A DNA stretch of 64,000 nt from Sphingomonas sp. Leaf230 (GTDB lineage: Bacteria; Pseudomonadota; Alphaproteobacteria; Sphingomonadales; Sphingomonadaceae): NCBI RefSeq assembly GCF_001421745.1, contig NZ_LMKW01000011.1, positions 186,001-250,000 on the forward strand. The letters are read 5' to 3'. The notes beneath the pieces were generated by a model. That model saw only the letters and a list, made by a program, of their open reading frames with translations, was not told the DNA's origin and searched no databases. This document shows positions 52,599 to 64,000 of the stretch, in pieces (position 1 is the first letter of the stretch; the number at the start of each line of letters is the position of its first letter). Both the position numbers and the translations under genes were made by a program.

Positions 52599-53552
52599 AT
52601 GAGCCTCACCGTCGCCGTCCAGATGGACCCGCTCGACAGCATCAACATCGCCGGCGATTCGACCTTCGCGCTGATGCTGTCCGCGCAGGACCGTGGCCAT
52701 ACGCTCTTCCATTACTCGGCCGAGGACCTGAACTACCGCGACGGCCGGGTCTGGGCGAAGGCGCATCCGGTCACCGTGCAGCGCGTCGTCGGCGATCACT
52801 TCAGCGTCGGCGAGCCCGTCAACCTCGACCTCGGCGACGAGGCCGACGTCGTGCTGATGCGGCAGGATCCGCCGTTCGATCTCGGCTACATCACCGCGAC
52901 TCACCTGCTCGAGCGGATCGCGGACAAGACGCTCGTCGTGAACGACCCCGCGCAGGTGCGGAACGCGCCCGAGAAGGTGTTCGTGCTCGATTACCCGCAG
53001 TTCATGCCGCCGACGCTCGTCACGCGCTCGCTCGACGAGGCGCGGAAGTTTCTCGCGGAGCACGGCGCGATCGTCATCAAGCCGCTCCACGGCAATGGCG
53101 GCAAGGCGATCTTCAAGGTCGAGTCGGACGGCGCCAACCTGTCGGCACTGATGGAGGTCTTCAACATGACCTGGCGCGAGCCGCACATGGTGCAGGCGTT
53201 CCTCCCCGACGTGGCGAAGGGCGACAAGCGCATCGTACTGATCGACGGCGAAGTCGCGGGCGCGATCAACCGCCTGCCGGGCGAAGGCGAGATCCGCTCG
53301 AACCTCGCGGTCGGCGGGTCGGCGGAGAAGTCGGTGCTGACGGACAAGGAGCGCGAGATCTGCGCGGTGCTCGGGCCCGAACTCAAGAAGCGCGGGCTGC
53401 TATTCGTCGGGATCGACGTGATCGGCGGGACGTGGCTGACGGAGATCAACGTAACGTCGCCGACGGGTATCGTCGCGATCGAGAAGTTCGATGGGACGGA
53501 CGTTGCGGGCATGATCTGGGATGCGATCGAAGCGAAGGTCGCGGCGCGGTAG
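52599..53552 (+). CDS. gshB: Glutathione synthetase
   Basis: ATP-grasp ligase that adds glycine to gamma-glutamylcysteine. A 317-aa protein; VAVQMDPLDSINIAGDSTFA at the N-terminus, VLMRQDPPFD, IIKPLHGNGGKAIFKV-like ATP-grasp loop (VIKPLHGNGGKAIFKV), and FVGIDVIGGTWLTEINVTSP. It follows yraN by 64 bp. gshA is not in the window. Confidence 0.97.
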   Translation: MSLTVAVQMDPLDSINIAGDSTFALMLSAQDRGHTLFHYSAEDLNYRDGRVWAKAHPVTVQRVVGDHFSVGEPVNLDLGDEADVVLMRQDPPFDLGYITATHLLERIADKTLVVNDPAQVRNAPEKVFVLDYPQFMPPTLVTRSLDEARKFLAEHGAIVIKPLHGNGGKAIFKVESDGANLSALMEVFNMTWREPHMVQAFLPDVAKGDKRIVLIDGEVAGAINRLPGEGEIRSNLAVGGSAEKSVLTDKEREICAVLGPELKKRGLLFVGIDVIGGTWLTEINVTSPTGIVAIEKFDGTDVAGMIWDAIEAKVAAR

Positions 53553-53565
53553 TCGAAGCGAGGAT

Positions 53566-53671
53566 ACCACCCCGGCGAAGGCCGGGGCCCAATTGGAAAG
53601 GTCGCAGTGACGGAGCGCCGCCCTTTGTCATGACCGTCCCCCAATTGGGCCCCGGCCTTCGCCGGGGTGGT
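53566..53671. repeat. Intergenic palindromic repeat (family D)
   Basis: Outer arms ACCACCCCGGCGAAGGCCGG... and the exact complement ending CCGGGGTGGT, inner GGGGCCCAATTGG and CCAATTGGGCCCC. Good copy of the element at 12322-12425. Confidence 0.92.
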
Positions 53672-53718
53672 GTGATGTCGGTGGAACACATCCGGCATCC
53701 CGGCAGTATGTGATACCC

Positions 53719-54318
53719 ATGACCGAATTCATCCTCGATCTCATCGCCTGGGGCGGATATTTCGGTATCTTCCTGTTGATGGCGCTCGAGAACATCGTTC
53801 CCCCGGTGCCATCCGAAGTCATCATGGGGCTCGGTGGCATGGCGGTCGCGCGGGGCAACATGAGCGTCGTGCCGCTGATCGCCTGGGGCACCGCGGGTTC
53901 GGTCGTCGGCAATTACTTCTGGTATTATATCGGCCGCAACATCGGCTACGAGCGCTTCCGCCCGTTCATCGATCGCAACGGCCGCTGGCTGACGATGGAA
54001 TGGTCCGACGTCGAGAAGATCCACCGCTTCTTCATGAAGCGCGGTGGTTGGGTGATCTTCGTGTTCCGGTTCATGCCGACCTTCCGCACCGTCATCTCGC
54101 TGCCAGCGGGGATGACGCGCATGCCGATCTGGCAGTTCGTGATCTGGACCGCGGCGGGCAGCGCGATCTGGAACACCGTGCTCACCTATGCCGGCATCCT
54201 GCTCGGCTCGCATTTCGAGGAACTCGACCGCTATGTCGGCCCGGTCGCGGTGGCGACCTTCGTGGTGATCATCATCGGCTATGGCTGGCGCGTGCTGACC
54301 TGGAAGCCGAAGGGCTAG
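53719..54318 (+). CDS. DedA family membrane protein
   Basis: A 199-aa inner-membrane protein of the DedA/SNARE-associated family, now regarded as phospholipid or undecaprenyl-phosphate flippases. Conserved parts: ENIVPPVPSEVIMGLGG near residue 25 and FRFMPTFRTVISLPAGMTRM near residue 115, which carry the essential acidic residue and Arg. ATG 53719 is preferred to GTG 53710. The stop overlaps the xerC stop by four bases (convergent). Confidence 0.92.
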   Translation: MTEFILDLIAWGGYFGIFLLMALENIVPPVPSEVIMGLGGMAVARGNMSVVPLIAWGTAGSVVGNYFWYYIGRNIGYERFRPFIDRNGRWLTMEWSDVEKIHRFFMKRGGWVIFVFRFMPTFRTVISLPAGMTRMPIWQFVIWTAAGSAIWNTVLTYAGILLGSHFEELDRYVGPVAVATFVVIIIGYGWRVLTWKPKG

Positions 54319-55235
54319 ACCCCGCCATGCGGGTGGGCGTTGCGGTACACGTCTATCAAATGCGCGGCATCGACCTGCGTATAGACCTGTGTCGAACTCA
54401 GGCTCGCATGGCCAAGCAACTCCTGCAGGGCGCGCAGATCCGCCCCCCGCCCCAGCAGATGCGTCGCGAAACTATGGCGCAGCGCATGCGGCGTCGTCCG
54501 ATCGCCCAGCCCCAACCGTGCTCGCGCCGACTGCACCGCGCGGCGGATCATGACTGGCGACAACGCCCCGCCCTTCGCCCCACGGAACAACGGTTCGCCG
54601 CGCGTAACCGGCCACGGCGTCTGCGCGACATATGCTTCGATTGCCGTACGCACCTGCGGCAACAAGGGCACCACGCGCGTCTTGGCGCGCTTGCCCGTCA
54701 CCCGGATCGTCTCGCCGAGCGGCAGGATATCGCCCCGCAACGTCAACGCCTCGCCGATCCGCAACCCCGCGCCATACAGCAGCAGCAACACCGCCCAGTC
54801 GCGCGCGCCGATCCACGGCTCGGCGGCATCGTCGGCCACCTCCTCAGCCAGCGCGACCGCTTCGGCCGGCGAGATCGGTCGCGGCACGCCCGCCTTCACG
54901 CGCGGCCCCCGCATCCGCGGCTGCTCCGCACCTTCGTTCGCCCAGGCGAGAAACCCGCGCACCGCGGACAATTCCCGCGCCGCCGACGCGTTACCCAACC
55001 CGGCTTCTCGGCGTTGCGCCAGATACGCTCGCAGGTCTGTCGCGGTTACTCGTGCGAGCGCCCCGCGCGTGATCCGCTCCCCCCAATGTCCGACCAGGAA
55101 CGCCGTCAGCCGTTCGGCCGACGCCCGATAAGCCCGGATCGTGTGGACCGATCGCCGACGATCACGCCCGAGATGCTCCGCCCAGAGCATCGACGGCGGC
55201 AGAATTTCCAGCGTCTGGTCTTTATCGGTGGGCAT
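54315..55235 (-). CDS. xerC: Tyrosine recombinase XerC
   Basis: Site-specific recombinase that resolves chromosome dimers at dif with XerD. A 306-aa protein with an N-terminal core-binding domain (SVHTIRAYRASAERL) and the catalytic set: Arg in GAGLRIGEAL, Lys in TGKRAKTRVVPL, HALRHSFATHLL (His-x-x-Arg), His in LGHASLSSTQ and Tyr in VYTQVDA. XerC rather than an integrase because of its length and lack of an att site or tRNA nearby. Overlaps dedA by four bases at the 3' ends. Confidence 0.9.
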   Translation of the reverse strand: MPTDKDQTLEILPPSMLWAEHLGRDRRRSVHTIRAYRASAERLTAFLVGHWGERITRGALARVTATDLRAYLAQRREAGLGNASAARELSAVRGFLAWANEGAEQPRMRGPRVKAGVPRPISPAEAVALAEEVADDAAEPWIGARDWAVLLLLYGAGLRIGEALTLRGDILPLGETIRVTGKRAKTRVVPLLPQVRTAIEAYVAQTPWPVTRGEPLFRGAKGGALSPVMIRRAVQSARARLGLGDRTTPHALRHSFATHLLGRGADLRALQELLGHASLSSTQVYTQVDAAHLIDVYRNAHPHGGV

Positions 55236-55297
55236 GTGTGGACAGTAACGCCCCGAACAGGCAAAGAAAATTAACCCAGCCGCTATATTCGAGTTTC

Positions 55298-56755
55298 ATG
55301 TCGCCTGTCGATCTCATCACAGACAACTTTTCAGACGAAGCACGGCGCGTGGCTGCGCTTCAGGCCTTGGCGTTGCTCGATAGCGAACCCGAGCGTGAAT
55401 TCGATGCATTGGTCGCGTTGGCCGCAGAAATGCTGGGTTGCCCTAACGCCTTGCTAACACTCGTCGACAGCAATCGGCTCTGGATCAAGGCTGCGAGCGA
55501 CGGCGAACGCGGTGAGATCTCCCGCGAAATCGGCATGTGCAATTACACGATCCTCGGCAAAGAACCGATGGTCATCGAAGACGTGTCGAGCGATTTACGA
55601 TTCGTGGCCAATCCCTGGACGCAACCGCCTGACGGTATTCGGTTTTACGCGGGCGCGCCGGTCAATGCGCGCGACGCGAGCGGTGAATATTATGCGATCG
55701 GCTCGATCTGCGTCGTCGATACTGTACCGCGTTCGCTGAACGACGCCGGGCGCAAGGCGCTGACCCATCTCGCGACCTTGGCCGAGGCGATGATCGCCGC
55801 GCGGTCCGCTGCACGCGAGGCCATCGCGATTGCCACGACCGCGGATCGCCAGGCGGCTGCGTTGGCCCGTCAGGACCGCGTCTTCCGACAGGCGGAACGG
55901 ATGGCGGCGATCGGATCGTGGCGCGTGTCGCTGGCCGACGACAAGCTGCAATGGTCCGACGGGGTCTACCACATCCACGGCCTGCCGATCGGCGACCTGC
56001 CCGAGATGCCGGTGGCGATGGAATTCTATCCGCCGCATGCCCGCGACGAGATGAACGCATCGCTTCGGCGGACGATCGAAACCGGTGCCCCGTTCGATAT
56101 CGAAGTCGATTTCAAGAACGCGCAGGGTGAACAGCGCCGTGTCCGCGTGCTGGGCGAGTGCGAGACCGTCGACGGCCAGACCATAGCGTTGGTCGGCGTC
56201 TTCCAAGACGTAACGGAACGCCACGCGCTCGAGGTCAATTTGCGGCGCTCGGCGAATACCGATTCACTGACCGGCATCGCCAATCGGGCGGCGTTCGATC
56301 GTACGCTCGATGCAGCAATGACGCGGTCGCATGCCGACGGCACGCCGTTGTTGCTCGCGCTGGTCGATCTCGACGGGTTCAAGGCGATCAACGACACCCT
56401 CGGCCATACCGCGGGCGACGACGTGTTGCGCGGCGTCGGCCGGATCCTGAAAGCTCCCTGGCTCAAGAACAGCTTTGCCGCCCGCGTCGGTGGTGACGAA
56501 TTCGCGATCCTGATCGAGGACCCCGGCATGGCCGCGAACCCCGGCTATATCTCTGCCCGGCTGGAGGAAGCGTTGCGCTTTCCGATCGCACTGAATGGCC
56601 TCGCGATGGTCAGCGCTGGCACGGTCGGTATCACCGCACTCGACCGCGACTGCCTTTCGGTGCGCGATTTCATCCACCGCGCCGATACGATCCTGTACCA
56701 GGCGAAGCGTGCGCGTGTCGGCGAACGACGCCGTCCGAACCGCGACGCCGCGTAA
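55298..56755 (+). CDS. Diguanylate cyclase with GAF and PAS sensor domains
   Basis: A 485-aa soluble sensor enzyme. Residues 10-165 form a GAF domain (EPEREFDALVALAAEMLGCP, FYAGAPV, GSICVVDTVPR). A short helix leads to a PAS/PAC domain (IGSWRVSLADDKLQWSDGVY to GVFQDVTERHALE). The C-terminal GGDEF domain has an intact ARVGGDEFAIL active site and TDSLTGIANRAAFDR. The RxxD inhibitory site is absent, so product feedback is not expected. It should make c-di-GMP in response to an unknown ligand. ATG 55298 was chosen over GTG 55238. Confidence 0.93.
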   Translation: MSPVDLITDNFSDEARRVAALQALALLDSEPEREFDALVALAAEMLGCPNALLTLVDSNRLWIKAASDGERGEISREIGMCNYTILGKEPMVIEDVSSDLRFVANPWTQPPDGIRFYAGAPVNARDASGEYYAIGSICVVDTVPRSLNDAGRKALTHLATLAEAMIAARSAAREAIAIATTADRQAAALARQDRVFRQAERMAAIGSWRVSLADDKLQWSDGVYHIHGLPIGDLPEMPVAMEFYPPHARDEMNASLRRTIETGAPFDIEVDFKNAQGEQRRVRVLGECETVDGQTIALVGVFQDVTERHALEVNLRRSANTDSLTGIANRAAFDRTLDAAMTRSHADGTPLLLALVDLDGFKAINDTLGHTAGDDVLRGVGRILKAPWLKNSFAARVGGDEFAILIEDPGMAANPGYISARLEEALRFPIALNGLAMVSAGTVGITALDRDCLSVRDFIHRADTILYQAKRARVGERRRPNRDAA

Positions 56756-56821
56756 GGCTGCATCGACCAACCCGACGTAAGCGGTTCACGCGGAGTCGAT
56801 CTGTCCCCATATACGAACACG

Positions 56822-58993
56822 ATGTCGTCCCGTGCCCGTGTCCTGATCCTCAACGCCGCCCTCGGGCCGCTCGACTACCGCGTGCCCGCCGGCATGGAGG
56901 TCGGACCGGGCTCAATCGTGGTCGCCCCCCTCGGACCGCGGCAGTTGCTAGGTGTGGTGTGGGAAGCCGAACGGATGCCGTCCGATGCGGAGGTCGGCGA
57001 CAACCGGTTGCGCAACCTGCTCGCGGTCGCCGACGTGCCGCCGCTGGGGGCGCCGTTGCGGCGGCTGGTCGAGTGGACCGCGGATTATTACCTCGCGCCG
57101 GCTGCGTCGGTGTTGCGGATGACGCTCGCTTCGACCTCCGCGCTGGAGGGCGCGCGGACCGCCGTCGAGTATCGTTCGACCGGAGTCGTGCCGCCCCGCC
57201 TGACACCACAGCGTGAGCAGGCGCTTGAGCGGATCGGTGATCGCCAGGGCCTGATCCGCGAACTGGCGACGATCGCCGAAGTGAGCGACGCGGTGATCCG
57301 CGGGCTGGTGAAGGTCGGCGCGATCGAGGCGGTCGAGGTGAGTATCGACAACCCCTACCCCCTCCCCGATCCGCAGCATCATGAGCCGACGCTCTCAGAA
57401 GACCAGCGCGCGGCAGCCGATGTCCTGGTCGCTGGCGTGGCGGAGCATGCGTTCCACCCGACGCTGCTCGACGGCGTCACCGGGTCAGGCAAAACCGAGG
57501 TGTATTTCGAGGCGGTGGCCCAGGCTATCCGCGATCGGCGCCAGACCCTCGTCCTGCTCCCCGAGATCGCGCTGACCGAGCCGTTCCTCAAGCGCTTCCA
57601 CGACCGGTTCGGCTGTGAGCCGATCGCGTGGCATTCGGGATTGCGCTCGACCCAGCGCCGGCGCGCGTGGCGCGCGATCGCGAGCGGCGAGGCGCTGGTC
57701 ACGGTCGGCGCGCGGTCGGCGCTGTTCCTGCCCTACCGCGACCTCGGGCTGATAGTGGTCGACGAGGCGCACGAAACCAGCTTCAAGCAGGAAGAGGGCG
57801 TGCATTATCATGCGCGCGACGTGGCGGTGATGCGCGGCAAGTTCGAGGGGTGCCCGGTCATCCTCGCCTCCGCGACGCCCGCGATCGAGACACGTCAACA
57901 GGTCGCGACCGGGCGCTACGCCGAACTGAAGCTGCCCGGCCGGTTCGGTGCGGCGGAGATGCCTACGATCGAGCCGATCGACCTGATCAAGGAACCGCCC
58001 GAACGCGGCCGCTGGCTGGCCCCGCGACTGGTGAAGGCGATGCAGGAGACGCTTGAACGGCGCGAGCAATCGCTGCTGTTCCTCAACCGGCGGGGCTATG
58101 CGCCGCTGACCTTGTGTCGGACATGCGGGCACCGGTTCCAATGTCCAAACTGCACCGCCTGGATGGTCGAGCACCGCCTGACGCGCCGCCTGGCGTGCCA
58201 CCATTGCGGGCATGCCGAGCCGACGCCGCGGGTGTGTCCCGAGTGCAAGGGCGAGGACACGCTGGTCGCCTGCGGGCCCGGCGTCGAACGAATCGCCGAC
58301 GAGGTAACGGCGTTGTTCCCCGAGGCGAAGACGGCCGTCGTCACGTCCGACACGATCTGGTCGCCCGCCAAGGCGGCGGAGTTCGTCGGGCGGATGGAAG
58401 CCGGCGATATCGACATCGTCGTCGGCACGCAGTTGGTGACCAAGGGCTATCACTTTCCGAACCTCACCCTGGTCGGCGTGGTCGATGCAGACTTGGGGCT
58501 AGACGGCGGCGATCTGCGGGCTGCGGAGCGCACGTTCCAGCAGATCCGGCAGGTGTCGGGGCGCGCCGGGCGTGGCGAAAAGCCGGGGCACGTGTTCATC
58601 CAGACGCATAGTCCAGGGGCACAGGTGATGCAGGCGCTCATCACCGGCGATGCCGACGCGTTCTACGCCGCGGAAACGGACGCAAGGAAGGACGCAGGCG
58701 CGCCGCCGTTCGGGCGCTATGCCGCGATCGTGGTGTCGTCGGAGGACCAGTCCTGCGCGCACGAGACGGCCAAGCTCGTCGGCCGCAGTGCGCCGGAAGT
58801 CGACGGCATGCAGGTCTACGGCCCCGCCCCCGCCCCGCTGGCGATGCTGCGCGGCCGGCATCGCTACCGACTGCTCGTCCATGCGCGGCGCGCGCTGGAC
58901 GTGCAGGAAGTCATACGGGATTGGCTGGGGAAGCTGGAATGGCCTTCCAAGGCGCGGGTGACGGTGGACGTCGACCCGTATAATTTCCTCTGA
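56822..58993 (+). CDS. priA: Primosomal protein N' (PriA helicase)
   Basis: 3'-5' helicase that restarts stalled replication forks. A 723-aa protein: DNA-binding N-terminus, Walker A GVTGSGKTEVYFE near residue 220, DEAH box (VVDEAHETSFKQEE near 315), a zinc region with eight Cys (CRTCGHRFQCPNC, CHHCGHAEP, CPECKG; residues 431-480), and helicase motifs V-VI (VVGTQLVTKGYHFPNLTLVG, QVSGRAGRG). Confidence 0.97.
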   Translation: MSSRARVLILNAALGPLDYRVPAGMEVGPGSIVVAPLGPRQLLGVVWEAERMPSDAEVGDNRLRNLLAVADVPPLGAPLRRLVEWTADYYLAPAASVLRMTLASTSALEGARTAVEYRSTGVVPPRLTPQREQALERIGDRQGLIRELATIAEVSDAVIRGLVKVGAIEAVEVSIDNPYPLPDPQHHEPTLSEDQRAAADVLVAGVAEHAFHPTLLDGVTGSGKTEVYFEAVAQAIRDRRQTLVLLPEIALTEPFLKRFHDRFGCEPIAWHSGLRSTQRRRAWRAIASGEALVTVGARSALFLPYRDLGLIVVDEAHETSFKQEEGVHYHARDVAVMRGKFEGCPVILASATPAIETRQQVATGRYAELKLPGRFGAAEMPTIEPIDLIKEPPERGRWLAPRLVKAMQETLERREQSLLFLNRRGYAPLTLCRTCGHRFQCPNCTAWMVEHRLTRRLACHHCGHAEPTPRVCPECKGEDTLVACGPGVERIADEVTALFPEAKTAVVTSDTIWSPAKAAEFVGRMEAGDIDIVVGTQLVTKGYHFPNLTLVGVVDADLGLDGGDLRAAERTFQQIRQVSGRAGRGEKPGHVFIQTHSPGAQVMQALITGDADAFYAAETDARKDAGAPPFGRYAAIVVSSEDQSCAHETAKLVGRSAPEVDGMQVYGPAPAPLAMLRGRHRYRLLVHARRALDVQEVIRDWLGKLEWPSKARVTVDVDPYNFL

Positions 58994-59040
58994 TCGTGCG
59001 GGCAACGCGGCCTTAACGCTCCGCCCGGTATGCGTGCCCG

Positions 59041-60117
59041 ATGACGCCGTCCCGCATCGCACCCATCCAGTGGCTTCGCGCACTCGCGGCGACGCTCGTG
59101 TTGCTAATGCACGCGTCCGACATAATCGATTCCGGGCCGGTCGCAGTGACCGGCAAGTTCGTACCGTCGGTCCCCAATCTGTCGATGTTCGGTGCGAGCG
59201 GGGTCGACCTGTTCTTCGTCATCAGCGGGTTCGTCATGGCCCAATCGCTGGCGACCGCGGACGCTGATTCGTGGCGGTTCCTGGCAAAGCGATGGTTGCG
59301 GATCGTACCGTTGTTCGCGTGCGTCAGCGCAGTCTACATGCTGATCATGCACGACCCGTTGACCGCACCGGCGGCGTGGATGTCGATCACCGTGCTGCCC
59401 GTTCTCGACGGAGCGGGCTACCATGTTCCCGCGCTGTATCCCGGCTGGACGCTCGGGTTCGAATTCGGGTTCTACGCCATCGTGGCGGTTGCCATGCGGG
59501 CGCCGCAGCGCCGTGTCGAAATGCTGCTGGCCCTCACGGCGGCGCTGGCGCTGATCGGCAGCGTCGTTCATCCCGGCTGGGCACCTTTGAGGCTGCTGCT
59601 GAACCCGCTCCTGCTCGAATTTGCGCTCGGCGTGGGTGTGTGGATGGCTTGGCGCAGCGGGATCAGCGCACGCTATGCGACGCCTGCGCTCGTCATCGGG
59701 ACCGTGCTGCTGGTGGTCGGGATCGCCTTCGGGCTAGGCGTGCCGCTCTCACTTCAGATCGAAGTTGCCGTTGCCGGTACCTCGGGTCTCGCGCGAACCT
59801 GGACGTGGGGCATTCCCTGGGCACTGGTGGTAGTCGGGGTGATCGACACATCGGCGGAGGGACGGTTCGAACGGATCGTCGCACGCGTGGGCGATGCGTC
59901 CTATTCGACGTACCTGACCCATCCCTGCCTGATCGCGCTGCTCTGGATGGTCGGAGGCTATGCCCCGACCATGTCACCCTATCTGTTCGCGCTGGCGTTC
60001 ATCGTCGCATCGACGATGCTGGGATTGGCGGTGCATCGGTGGATCGAGCGGCCGCTGCTGGCGCGGTTGCAGCGTCGCCCGTCAGTATCGATCAGGCGAG
60101 CACCAGCGCTCGCCTGA
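59041..60117 (+). CDS. Acyltransferase 3 family membrane protein
   Basis: A 358-aa integral membrane protein with about ten helices. The family hallmarks are IQWLRALAATLVLLMHA (with the catalytic His near residue 23), GVDLFFVISGFVM and KRWLRIVPLF. Such proteins O-acylate extracellular polysaccharides or lipids. The acceptor is unknown. It lies between priA and the F1 operon and is convergent with atpC (6 bp apart). Confidence 0.92.
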   Translation: MTPSRIAPIQWLRALAATLVLLMHASDIIDSGPVAVTGKFVPSVPNLSMFGASGVDLFFVISGFVMAQSLATADADSWRFLAKRWLRIVPLFACVSAVYMLIMHDPLTAPAAWMSITVLPVLDGAGYHVPALYPGWTLGFEFGFYAIVAVAMRAPQRRVEMLLALTAALALIGSVVHPGWAPLRLLLNPLLLEFALGVGVWMAWRSGISARYATPALVIGTVLLVVGIAFGLGVPLSLQIEVAVAGTSGLARTWTWGIPWALVVVGVIDTSAEGRFERIVARVGDASYSTYLTHPCLIALLWMVGGYAPTMSPYLFALAFIVASTMLGLAVHRWIERPLLARLQRRPSVSIRRAPALA

Positions 60118-60123
60118 CAGGAG

Positions 60124-60378
60124 TTACTCGCCGGCGTGTTCGGCGAGGACGGTCAGGCCCTTGGCATTGACCTCGGCGAAACCGCCCTTGATCGCGATGA
60201 CCTCGGGGGTGCCGTTCTGCGTGCGGAAGATCTGCACGCCGCCGTCGCGGACCGTCGACATGAACGGCGCATGGCCTTCGAGGACGCCGAAATCGCCTTC
60301 GGTGCCGGGGACGACGACCATGTAGACCTCCTCCGAGCGGACGAGCTTTTCTGGCGTGACGAGTTCGAAATGCAGCAT
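60124..60378 (-). CDS. atpC: ATP synthase F1 subunit epsilon
   Basis: Central-stalk subunit that can inhibit ATP hydrolysis. Only 84 aa: the N-terminal beta-sandwich ([36 protein letters not shown]) is complete, but the C-terminal two-helix inhibitory domain is missing, as in many alphaproteobacteria, which use a zeta inhibitor instead. Last gene of the F1 operon. Confidence 0.95.
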   Translation of the reverse strand: MLHFELVTPEKLVRSEEVYMVVVPGTEGDFGVLEGHAPFMSTVRDGGVQIFRTQNGTPEVIAIKGGFAEVNAKGLTVLAEHAGE

Positions 60379-60391
60379 GTCTATCTTCTCA

Positions 60392-60489
60392 CTCCCTCCC
60401 CTTCAGGGGAGGGTCGGGGTGGGGGAGTGCGGCAGGCGCGACGCGCGCGGTCAGGCCCCACCCCAACCCTCCCCTGAAAGGGGAGGGAG
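60392..60489. repeat. Intergenic palindromic repeat (family A) between atpD and atpC
   Basis: Arms CTCCCTCCCCTTCAGGGGAG... and CTCCCCTGAAAGGGGAGGGAG, inner GGGGTGGGG and CCCCACCCC. It sits inside the F1 operon transcript. Confidence 0.9.
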
Positions 60490-60498
60490 CAGTTTGGC

Positions 60499-62891
<2,393 letters not shown>

Positions 62892-62903
62892 CTTCTCTTC
62901 CTG

Positions 62904-63009
62904 CTCCCTCGCCCCTCCGGGGAGAGGGTTGGGGTGAGGGGCTGCCACGGGAGCGGCACCTCGCGGTACTACCCCTCACCCCGACCCTCTCCCCAGCGGG
63001 AAGAGGGAG
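62904..63009. repeat. Intergenic palindromic repeat (family A-like) between atpA and atpG
   Basis: Arms CTCCCTCGCCCCTCCGGGGA... and CCCTCTCCCCAGCGGGAAGAGGGA, inner GGGGTGAGGGG and CCCCTCACCCC. It lies inside the F1 operon transcript. Confidence 0.85.
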
Positions 63010-63015
63010 TTTTAC

Positions 63016-64000
63016 TTAAGCGAAAGTCTTCGCGAACGCTTCGAGCGCTGCCTTCAGCTTGTCCTTCGCCTCGTTACCCAGGTCGCGGGTATCGCGGATC
63101 AGCTTCAGCACGTCGGCGTGGTTCGCGCGCATGTCGGCCAGTAGCGCCTGCTCGTAGCGCGTCACGTCGGCGACCGGCACCTTGTCGAGATAGCCGCTGG
63201 TGCCAGCGAAGATCGACACGGTCTGTTCCTCGAACGGCAGCGGCGAGAACTGCGCCTGCTTCAGCAACTCGGTCAGGCGCGCGCCGCGGTTGAGCAGCTT
63301 CTGCGTCGACGCATCGAGATCCGACCCGAACTGCGCGAACGCCGCCATCTCGCGGTACTGCGCCAGCTCGAGCTTGATCGAACCCGACACCTTCTTCATC
63401 GCCTTGGTCTGAGCCGCGGAGCCGACGCGCGACACCGACAGACCCACGTTGATCGCCGGACGCACGCCCGAGAAGAACAGGTCGGTCTCGAGAAAGATCT
63501 GGCCGTCGGTGATCGAGATCACATTGGTCGGGATGTACGCCGAAACGTCGCCCGCCTGCGTCTCGATGATCGGCAGCGCGGTCAGCGAGCCGCCGCCATT
63601 CGCGTCCGACATCTTCGCCGCACGCTCGAGCAGGCGGCTGTGAAGATAGAACACGTCGCCCGGATACGCCTCACGGCCGGGAGGACGACGCAACAGCAGC
63701 GACATCTGGCGGTAGGCGACCGCCTGCTTCGACAGATCGTCGTAGCAGATCAGCGCGTGCATGCCGCGATCGCGGAAATACTCGCCCATCGCGACGCCGG
63801 TGTACGGTGCGAGATACTGGAGCGGTGCGGGGTCCGACGCGGTCGCGGCAATGACGATGGTATATTCCATCGCGCCATTCTCTTCGAGCGTCTTGACCAG
63901 CTGTGCGACGGTCGAGCGCTTCTGGCCGATCGCGACATAGACGCAATACAGCTTCTTCGACTCGTCGTCGCCGGCGTTGGCGATCTTCTGGTTGATGAAC
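63016..64000 (-). CDS. atpA: ATP synthase F1 subunit alpha (partial)
   Basis: The frame runs off the right edge, so the N-terminal part (including the Walker A) is missing. The visible 328 codons include [71 protein letters not shown] and [13 protein letters not shown], all standard alpha-subunit motifs. atpH is expected just beyond the edge. Confidence 0.98.
   Translation of the reverse strand, partial: FINQKIANAGDDESKKLYCVYVAIGQKRSTVAQLVKTLEENGAMEYTIVIAATASDPAPLQYLAPYTGVAMGEYFRDRGMHALICYDDLSKQAVAYRQMSLLLRRPPGREAYPGDVFYLHSRLLERAAKMSDANGGGSLTALPIIETQAGDVSAYIPTNVISITDGQIFLETDLFFSGVRPAINVGLSVSRVGSAAQTKAMKKVSGSIKLELAQYREMAAFAQFGSDLDASTQKLLNRGARLTELLKQAQFSPLPFEEQTVSIFAGTSGYLDKVPVADVTRYEQALLADMRANHADVLKLIRDTRDLGNEAKDKLKAALEAFAKTFA

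Noticed and set aside
54315..55235. Phage or island integrase
   Set aside because: Length and motifs fit housekeeping XerC; there is no tRNA, direct repeat or foreign gene set next to it.

Overview
The window is a dense, GC-rich stretch of an alphaproteobacterial chromosome, most probably Sphingomonas or a close sphingomonad. The pointers are a GcrA cell-cycle regulator, a split ATP synthase (Fo genes at about 25.6-28.2 kb, F1 genes at about 60-64 kb) with duplicated b and b' subunits, a Vgr-related HExxH protein, an RpoH-type promoter before dnaK, and many spacer palindromes of the kind common in this order. It is core chromosome: I see no phage, integrase island, IS element, CRISPR array, rRNA or tRNA gene. 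The XerC-type recombinase looks like the housekeeping enzyme.

Layout. 0-4.3 kb: a partial membrane protein, lipB, a Met-rich lipoprotein, a secreted unknown protein, and queC-queE for 7-deazaguanine synthesis. 4.5-7.8 kb: argD-argF-hslO. 8-15.4 kb: a secreted unknown protein, parE, an outer-membrane barrel, gcrA, and an ABC-2 permease coupled to a class A beta-lactamase-like hydrolase. 15.6-21.7 kb: an overlapping chain metZ-apaG-lysR-GNAT, then leuB coupled to a GT2/GtrA glycosyltransferase, then recO. 21.8-25.5 kb: polysaccharide deacetylase, uvrC, sugE. 25.6-28.3 kb: atpI-atpB-atpE-atpF'-atpF (Fo). 28.4-33.8 kb: ydbH-ynbE-ydbL envelope lipid transport, radC, a small protein and a BLUF photoreceptor. 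33.8-38 kb: EF-hand protein, purB, small membrane and PepSY proteins, a TM2 protein.

37.8-48 kb is rich in stress and protein quality control: dnaK-dnaJ with an RpoH promoter, PCu(A)C copper chaperone plus Vgr-related protein, threonine synthase, hrcA-grpE, rph-rdgB and an EAL phosphodiesterase. 48-54.3 kb holds a CAP-family lipoprotein, hemW, the lpoA/rsmI/yraN neighbourhood, gshB and a DedA protein. 54.3-60.1 kb holds xerC, a GAF-PAS-GGDEF diguanylate cyclase, priA and an acyltransferase. 60.1-64 kb is atpA(partial)-atpG-atpD-atpC.

The feature that best unites the window is the set of about 22 spacer palindromes in roughly eight sequence families. They occur inside operons as well as between them. 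In two places they have become coding: the start of yraN and the tail of the Vgr-related gene. Other points of interest are a C8 tract inside the predicted Fo promoter spacer, two tiny membrane-protein genes (28 and 41 aa), a three-hairpin element ending in an intrinsic terminator just before queC, an SD-masking hairpin before sugE, and a 17-bp palindrome before the deacetylase gene. I found no clearly new multi-gene defence or metabolic system. All calls rest on reading the sequence and recalled family signatures; no database search was run.
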